Source: Gnetum montanum (taxonomy: Eukaryota; Streptophyta; Gnetopsida; Gnetales; Gnetaceae). From it: a stretch of 48,346 nt of DNA. A program made the translations under genes and the position numbers. Below are positions 42,441 to 48,346 of this stretch, piece by piece; the first letter of the stretch is position 1, and every line of letters begins with the position of its first letter. The notes below the pieces were generated by a model. That model was not told where the DNA came from and made no database searches. It worked only from the letters and a program-made list of their open reading frames with translations. Where the stretch lies: assembly GCA_015680685.1 (NCBI GenBank), contig MNCI01015029.1, positions 1-48,346 on the forward strand, read 5' to 3'.

Positions 42441-45129
42441 TCATGTAGTTCGAAGGCAATGGCTCTTCCATGGGCCACTTCCCCTTGTCATCAAGCTTCT
42501 AAAATTTGTAATGATTCAGGAGCCCTTGCAACTTCTCCTCCTTAGTTCTTGAGTCATGTACCATCTAGGTAAATGAGACGATGTGTGCTAAAACTAGTAC
42601 ATCCCACAAACATGGTAGCTGTAGGAACATCTTATTTGCTTTTATGTACCAAGCTACAAACTAACGTTATTCCTCCTCAAAGGCCCTAGTCTTTTCTTTT
42701 AATTCATGATAATTTATCAATCTATTGGCTAGGTCTAAGGCTACATCTCTTTACTTGTGGTAGTAAGCTTTAATTGCTTCCAAATTTGAGTTTTCCATGT
42801 CAATTTTTTAAGGAGAACATTTCCTAACTACAAACTCTTTTTCATATAGTACATAGGTGGCCACTACATGTTGTTTTACCTCATTTCTGAGTTGACCAGC
42901 TATTAACATGGCAAGGTTAGCATAGCAGAGGTTAGCTAACATCATGTATTCTTCAAAATCTTCAATCTATAGGTCCTTGTTCTTTACTTTCGTATGGTGG
43001 ACCAAGGCATAGCTATCCAAGATTGGCTACTAGTCAGGATTCTTCATTGACATGGAACTGCTGAAGGCCTTTTCCATCTAGATTTCTTTTTAATTAATCT
43101 ATTTGTACATGCCAATTTGGTCCTAGAAGTGCTCTTTTAGCTTTTCATATTTCTTGGCCATATTTTTCCATGCACCTATCTCAATTGCAAATTTTTTTAG
43201 TATTGTGTAGACCTCCTTCATTAAGAGGGTCCAATTTTCTTTCACCAATCTACTTATGTCTTGGTTAACTCTCACCAACTATTCTCTCAACTAGTGAACA
43301 CTTTCTTCCAAGATATTTTTCTATTTCTCTATAGTAGTCAACCTTGCATTATCAGTAGCAAGCTAATTATTCTCCTCTTATGCAATGATCAATGCCTTCT
43401 TATGGGCATATGCTTGAGCTTTGACAACTAAGGCATTCTAGACTACTTTCTTCTTTTCTTATTTAGTAGCTTTATTCTATTTAATTAGTTAGCCTAGCTA
43501 CTGTATTTGAAATTTTTCTAACTGGTTAGGCATAATGAATTGGGTATGGTTCCATCTTTCAACACTCATGGCAGTATGCACTTGTGGTAGTTTGTGCACT
43601 TCTACTTCTACATATACTAACCTAGTCTCTACCATGACTAGTTTTTCTTTATAGCAATGAGATTAGACTATACTACAGTGACATCACTAGGGATGTCAAG
43701 AAGAGTTGTCATCATTTGTCTAGTCTATAGCAATCTATCAAGCACATCCTTGTGGACTGTAGGAGTTATTGAAGTCCTAGCTAGCATTTGTGCATCTCTA
43801 GTTCCGATCAAGTTTATCATGGGCATAACAAGCACATCAAAATATTCTTTAATGTAGTCTATGATAACTTCTACTACACCTATCACATCTTGGTGTTGCA
43901 TGGCCATGATAGTAGCACCTTTGCCTGCTTCAAGCATTACTTTAAAACATGTGTCATTTTTAGAGATCTATTGTGATGATTGGTCCTCTCCTCTTGATTG
44001 TAAAGAAATCTACCCCCTTCATGGATTGGTAGAAATTATGGGCTACATAGCATCATTCATGACTTGAAAAAGGTTTGATTCATCCCTACTTTCCCAACTA
44101 ATAGTTTTAGCTATTCTCTTTAAATGGTGCATTACAAGCCTATAATATTGTGATGGTGGTGATGGAATTTTCGGTTTTCACTGTTGCATTGGTTCTTACA
44201 TAGGCTCCATTCAGGCTCTTAGTCTTACTTCTTCCTTATTTCTAGTTCTTGTTCCTTATCAAGGTCTTTCCTTGGTGTTGCTAATTTGAGTAATTCAGCA
44301 AAAGAAGCATTCTGAGCCCTCTGGGGACATCATCAACATACCCAAGGATTGTAACGCACTTGCAAAGCTATCTAATTAAGTAAGGAAATGGAATCGTCAG
44401 TTTTCCTACCTTTCTTTCCTCAAACTACCTTTGAATTTCCATGAACTACAATTGGGCAAGATTAGAATTGTATTTTCCTAGCATGATTGCACTTCCTCTG
44501 GCCAAATAAGTTGAAATGTTATTGAGCCCTTTATTGATAGGTTATGATCTTAAAATAGGTTTTCTCTTCTATAGTCAACTCACTGTATGCTTTATTATCT
44601 TTTTTATATGTTTTCTTCAACCACAACTTCCTAGTTTTTGCATTAGACCTTGTGGACTAATGCACCACCTTAGCCCTCACATTTTGTAGGTTCAAAGCCT
44701 CTATAATTGCCTTGACTAAAAAATAGATAGAGACTCCAGTGATATTGATTGTGTGCCCTCTTCCTTGTTATGCCAAAACCAATGCATCTCATTGAGGTAC
44801 CATTCCCTACTTTTAGAGAGAATGTGCCATAAAGGAAATGTGTGAAGTTGAGTTCTAATTGCCTCAGGGAAAAATGCTATGAATGTCCTAAAGTTCATTT
44901 CCACAATGACCATGGTCAACATGGATTTCTCCTAGATGGCTTTAGGAATTCTTGGGACAACATGAGGTGTTGTTTTTGCACTAGGGTCTATGGTCCTACA
45001 GCCTCTCCTTAGATTGATTTCCATGTAGCAAGAGCCTCTTGATGAATGCTAAATGATTGGGCCTCCTATTCTTCATTTCTGGTTGGTGGGCCTTGTTCTC
45101 CTTCTTATAATCCTTGTTTTTGGGGCCAT
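42441..45129 (-). pseudogene. accessory ORF of E3, heavily decayed
   Basis: This is the homologue of 1665-4450. The start at 45129 (MAPKTRI) matches E1 MAPK; the acceptor CAG before it is mutated to TAA. Matches on the minus strand: VIVEMNFRTFIAFFPEAIRT and WYLNEMHWFWHNKEEGT (about 44790-44925); GKGATIMAMQHQDVIGVVEV (about 43870-43930); the coiled-coil region (42700-43680); and near the end AWYIKANKMFLQLPC and KGKWPMEEPLPS. It is 2689 bp against 2786 in E1. Stops occur throughout. That two separated copies keep the same length and layout implies the ORF was once part of the transposing unit. Confidence 0.75.
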
Positions 45130-45493
45130 TTAAAATCAATCAAGGATTTGGTGTTACTAAGGTGCTATCACTCATCATTAACATGTTCATACCTTACTCA
45201 TCACCTTAGTTCTATTAAATTATTTAGTGCATATGATTATAGAGTTTGGAAAATTTCAAGAAAAATGCCTAAAAGTATTAACTTCTTTCATGACCCTTCG
45301 CAATTGGTTTCTTTTCCCTTATGTATGAATTTTAATGATAGTTATGATCCCCTGGGTGATAGAATTAGAGATTCTGACATTCATAAAATTGATTGTTCAT
45401 TAAAACATTTAAAGTTTTTAACATTCTTATGCTTATAATACCTTTTAAGTGATAGAAAATTTCAAAAAATCAGCACAAGTTTTCCATGCAAGC

Positions 45494-45512
45494 ACCCTCC
45501 CCCAACTATATT
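45494..45512 (-). other. internal PPT-like tract of E3
   Basis: The minus strand reads AATATAGTTGGGGGAGGGT at the position equivalent to 1363-1385 in E1, preceded by the shared GAACYYGGAGTGTT block. Confidence 0.45.
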
Positions 45513-45678
45513 GAACACTCCAAGTTCAATTAGGTTCAAAAATCATGAATATTGAAGCTATATGGAGTAAGATATCATGTGTGGACGTTGGTTATGTAGA
45601 GCTCTTAATTGAGAGAGAAAACTGTGAAAAGTCCCCTAACTACAAATGATGATAATGGATTTTTGAACATCATAGGGG

Positions 45679-45770
45679 TTCTATCTATAGCTTTGATGGA
45701 CCTAATATTAGGTACCCAAAATTAGGTATCTAATGTCAAGTCCCACTATTATTGGGTAGTCAATATCAAG
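45679..45770 (-). promoter_or_regulatory. internal promoter of E3
   Basis: On the minus strand an array of dyads is read: GATATTGACTACCCAATA, GACATTAGATACCTAAT and GGGTACCTAATATTAGG (45700-45770; CCTAATATTAGG is a perfect 12-bp palindrome). A TATA-like CTATAGATAGAACCCC follows at 45690-45675, aligning with CTATAAATAGGAACCCC in E1. The half-sites are of the same class as those in E3's own LTR (42138-42220) and unlike those of E1. The TATA box is mutated. Confidence 0.55.
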
Positions 45771-46084
45771 GTTCATTAATTTTCAATTTTATGAGGACTT
45801 TAGCAAGGAAAATAAAGCTCTGTTATTGGTTGGAAGGTTTCATGTAAAATCAAGATGTCTAGGGTAAGTGAGAATTCATATTTTGGAACTGGTAATGTTA
45901 GAATATGGAATTGCAGACATTAAGAGCTTTGGAATATGTAAAAAAAGGGGTATTAGATTTATGATGTAGAATGGATCAGTTATATGATAAGAAAATTTGT
46001 TGAGTTTATCATTTTATGCACTTGGAAGGTTTAAGATGATGTGGTTGTGTTAAATAGGTACAAGTTAAAATAGTTATACAAGTG

Positions 46085-46103
46085 GATCCTCCCCAAAGTA
46101 GGC
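46085..46103 (-). other. conserved spacer motif of E3
   Basis: The minus strand reads GCCTACTTTGGGGAGGATCC, the equivalent of 761-780 in E1. It lies only about 60 bases after the gag end, so the protease part and most of the E2-type spacer are absent. Confidence 0.5.
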
Positions 46104-46162
46104 TTCAACGTACAATTCCCTTGTATAACCACACCTAAAAATGTCCATAAGCATCTCTTTCT

Positions 46163-47400
46163 TCATTTATTATGACTACCTAATTCATTTTGTACTATCT
46201 TCTCCTCTACAGTCTCTATGAAAGTTGTAACTTTTTCATTTATCCACTTTGACATCCTATCAAACATTGCTTTGATTTCATCGATAGACTTTTGTATTAA
46301 CAAGGTTTGTTGTGAAATCACCTTATGGAGAGTTACCTCTTTGTCCTTACCATAAATGTGGACCTTCTTCTTTTGAAAAGTTGGATCCATATGATGTTTC
46401 TAAACATTCTCCCATTTACGTAGCTCTCCTTCATGTTTTGCCAAATTCTTGATTAGCTCTTGGATTTGATGGATTTGTAGCATGTATAATTGACCTTGAG
46501 CATACATCCCAAGGATCTTCGTTGTTTCATTACAAAGCCCATCTATAATGCAGAAAATTTGCTCTTCCTCAAAGAAATCATGCCCTAAGCATCTATTCAG
46601 TAGAGAATAACATCTATCTAGGGTCATTTCCAAGGGTTCACATTATTCTTGCCTCCATCCATGGATCCGTCTCCTCAAGTTCAACACTCTCAAATAGGTT
46701 TGGTATTTCTCGTGGAAGAGTTCCAGCATTGTGAAGCACCACCAAATTGAATTTGGTTTCAATGATATATATCACACTTCAACTTTGTCTATTATTATGC
46801 TATGAAAGAGCTTAAGCTTTTTCCACCCACTTTCAATGTTTTGTAAGACACAGGCATCATGGAAGGATTGTAAGTGATGTTGTGAATCGGAATCATAGCA
46901 TCCTGCAAATTTATGGATATTATTCATATCAAGCCTTTTAAGGTGACTTTCCTTGCTATGCCTGTGAGGCATCTTAACTGCCTTTGTAATCTACATTAAG
47001 CTCTTAGTGACCAACAAGGGTTCATCATCATCAAATACGTCATGGTGAAAATTACTATTTCTATTTGCCTAATTATGATAATTTCAACTATTTTCATGTT
47101 AATGTCTTTGATTTTTTCCATGGTTTTGATTCCTATTTTTACTTCAACATCATACTGAAGCTTTATCTCTATACATACATTAATCTTCGTCACAACTATA
47201 CATTGAATACAAATAGAAATATGAGGAATTATGAGGATCACGACAGCTTCTAGGGTGTTCCCCATGCTTCCTTTATTTATATTTTCCAGGTTTTGAGGAT
47301 GTCATAGGCCTTGAGGTCTTCCCTAGTCTAAGACTTACTTCATCTCCTCTAGGGTTATCTTCCTTAGGTGAATGTAGTCCTTGAGTGTAGCCAAGGTGAT
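46163..47400 (-). pseudogene. gag of E3, decayed
   Basis: The minus strand reads HLKRLDMNNIHKFAGCYDSD, GWKKLKLFHSIIIDKVE, LELFHEKYQTYLRVLNLRRR, FCIIDGLCNETTKILGMYAQ and IQELIKNLAKHEGELRKWEN in shifting frames, then a helical tail (46163-46390). It is clearly homologous to the E2 gag at 20860-21380. The upstream leader is partly duplicated in inverted form (47370-47600). No protease follows. Confidence 0.7.
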
Positions 47401-47600
47401 CATGAACATATGAAACCCCTGCAAGAGGGTGGTTGCTCCAATTTTCTTCAACATATATCTTGTTAGTTCTCTAGTNATATGATGAGAACATTCACTAGAG
47501 AACTAACAAGATATATGTTGAAGAAAATTGGAGTAACCAACCTCATACAGGGGTTTCATGTGTTCATGATCACCCTGATGACACTCAAAGACTACATTCA
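47370..47600. repeat. inverted repeat around an N, possible assembly artefact
   Basis: Arms of about 106-110 bases (47370-47475 and 47495-47600) are reverse complements. The inner 45 or so bases are identical, with about ten differences in the outer part. The loop is about 20 bases and contains the N at 47476; another N lies at 47601. Both arms look like the gag leader of E3. The N positions make a join of two contigs or a fold-back read plausible, but outer-arm divergence also fits a real old inverted duplication. Confidence 0.7.
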
Positions 47601-47665
47601 NAATAAATCATTAATGTGTTTACAATGATCATGTATAATATAACTAATCTAAATAACTAGCACCA

Positions 47666-47683
47666 TCCCCAACAACAGCACTA
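47666..47683 (-). other. primer binding site of E3, tRNA-Asp type
   Basis: The minus strand reads TAGTGCTGTTGTTGGGGA starting one base after the 5' LTR. It matches the Athila-type TGGCGCCGTTGCCGGGGA apart from transitions, as in E2 (19773). Confidence 0.75.
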
Positions 47684-47684
47684 A

Positions 47685-48194
47685 TGATGAGCGGCAAGGT
47701 ACCCCTATGACCAACCATATGAATCACAAGCATTCATGCACAATCTAGTCAAATTCCATTAATGGGACTAGTTGTGCATCTAAATCATTATGCCTTGATC
47801 ACAGTTCGCTATCTTCCCACTTTGACTAGTGGTAGCTTTGTCATGTATGATTTAGTCTAAATTGAGGCATATGATAACTAATGTTGTTTAGCCTTATGCT
47901 ACTCCTAATGGAAATAAAAAAATTAGTTAATTAAGCTAATTAAAAATGGAATGTAAAGTTTAAACTAGCCTATGTGTGATGAGTATCCATTCTTAACCAT
48001 CTATACATGCCTTGGGCTTCATGTAACTACTACTAGGATTACCAAATGTACCATCACTAGGCATACCAAATGATACACTATTGGGTTACCAAGTAATTAA
48101 AATTAAGCACTTGCAATTAGTCATACTCTTTCTTCTTAATGATAAAAATAATAAAGAGCAATAAATGATAACATTCAATACAGAAAATACTAAA
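47685..48194 (-). repeat. 5' LTR of E3, promoter side missing
   Basis: Matches 41530-42005 (for example ATGATTTAGTC, TTAGTTAATTAAGCTA, CAATTAGTCATAC). It has an additional 27-base tandem unit near 48070-48090 compared with the 3' LTR. Homology stops at TAAA 48194, where unrelated sequence begins. Confidence 0.8.
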
Positions 48195-48346
48195 TGTTGG
48201 TGACCGTTTGGGACGCGACCGCCAACGAGTGTCCTTAAACAGGATTTAGATGCCTACTAGTCTTTGGCAACACCAAGGCCCAGATACCTCCAAATGAACT
48301 CAATAGTTAATGTGAGTATGTGTGTGTGCTGTTGCAGCGTGCGGTT
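48195..48346 (+). mobile_element. start of another insertion, probably an LTR
   Basis: From 48195 the sequence TGTTGGTGACCGTTTGGGAC is visibly richer in GC and unrelated to E3. It begins with TG exactly where the E3 LTR breaks, as expected for a nested LTR element. Only 152 bases are visible; the class is not determined. Confidence 0.4.

Larger units (their letters stand above)
41530..48194 (-). mobile_element. E3: Athila-like element, minus strand, 5' LTR interrupted
   Basis: In minus orientation the order is a partial 5' LTR (48194-47685), tRNA-Asp-like primer site (47683-47666), gag (to 46163), short spacer with the conserved motif (46103-46085), internal promoter (45770-45679), PPT-like tract (about 45512-45494), accessory ORF (45129-42441), PPT (42266-42246) and 3' LTR (42245-41530). 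It is the same family as E1 and E2 by LTR ends, PPT, gag and accessory ORF. It has no protease, RT or integrase, so it is shorter inside than E2. The 5' LTR is cut at 48194 by other DNA, so target duplications cannot be checked. Confidence 0.85.

Noticed and set aside
45046-45438. Plus-strand open frame of 130 codons
   Set aside because: It opposes the E3 accessory ORF start and leader; no motif, no homologous frame opposite E1.

Overview
The window looks like nuclear DNA from a large, repeat-rich plant genome. A conifer or other gymnosperm is my guess, but the sequence does not prove it. It is AT-rich, every coding stretch is broken by stops or frameshifts, the retrotransposons are old and inserted into one another or into satellites, and I recognise no intact host gene. 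Three single N positions (15605, 47476, 47601) mark uncertain assembly.

The dominant component is one family of Athila-like Ty3/gypsy LTR retrotransposons, present three times. E1 (1-5596, +) is cut by the left window edge. E2 (18943-25980, +) is complete with both LTRs. E3 (minus strand, 41530-48194) has its 5' LTR cut by another insertion. Combined layout: LTR with TGATG/CATCA ends, a tRNA-Asp-like primer binding site, gag (plus a protease remnant in E2), a spacer, an internal TATA promoter preceded by palindromes, a PPT-like tract, an accessory ORF of about 930 codons, the PPT, and the 3' LTR. No RT, RNase H or integrase is seen in E2 or E3, so these copies look non-autonomous.

The most interesting point is that the palindromic array upstream of the TATA box in the LTR recurs upstream of a second, internal TATA box ahead of the accessory ORF. 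The array sequence differs between E1 (GATATCGCGTACGCGATATC type) and E3 (TTAGGTACCTAA type), yet within each element the LTR and internal arrays are of the same type and keep their dyad symmetry. E2 has lost the internal promoter and nearly all of the accessory ORF. This resembles the LTR/internal-promoter arrangement of foamy viruses and is offered as a hypothesis.

Other content, left to right: a SWIM-type MULE-like transposase pseudogene (5744-7553); weakly coding remnants of an unrecognised ORF (10380-11815 and 17960-18410); a 292-bp tandem duplication (12959-13500); an orphan initiator-Met-type primer site (14041); a roughly 210-225 bp satellite interrupted by a minus-strand LTR element with a TGGAT target duplication (14190-17960); a roughly 115-bp satellite interrupted by E2 (18730-26770); a Ulp1-like protease pseudogene on the minus strand (27300-29430); degenerate repeats (30250-30500); a Ty1/copia pseudogene with a 24-bp LTR minisatellite (31010-35200); a less repetitive tract with one unrecognised ORF (35200-38340); a minus-strand Ty3/gypsy pol fragment with an RNase H-like ORF upstream of RT (38390-41440); then E3, and the start of a GC-richer insertion at 48195.
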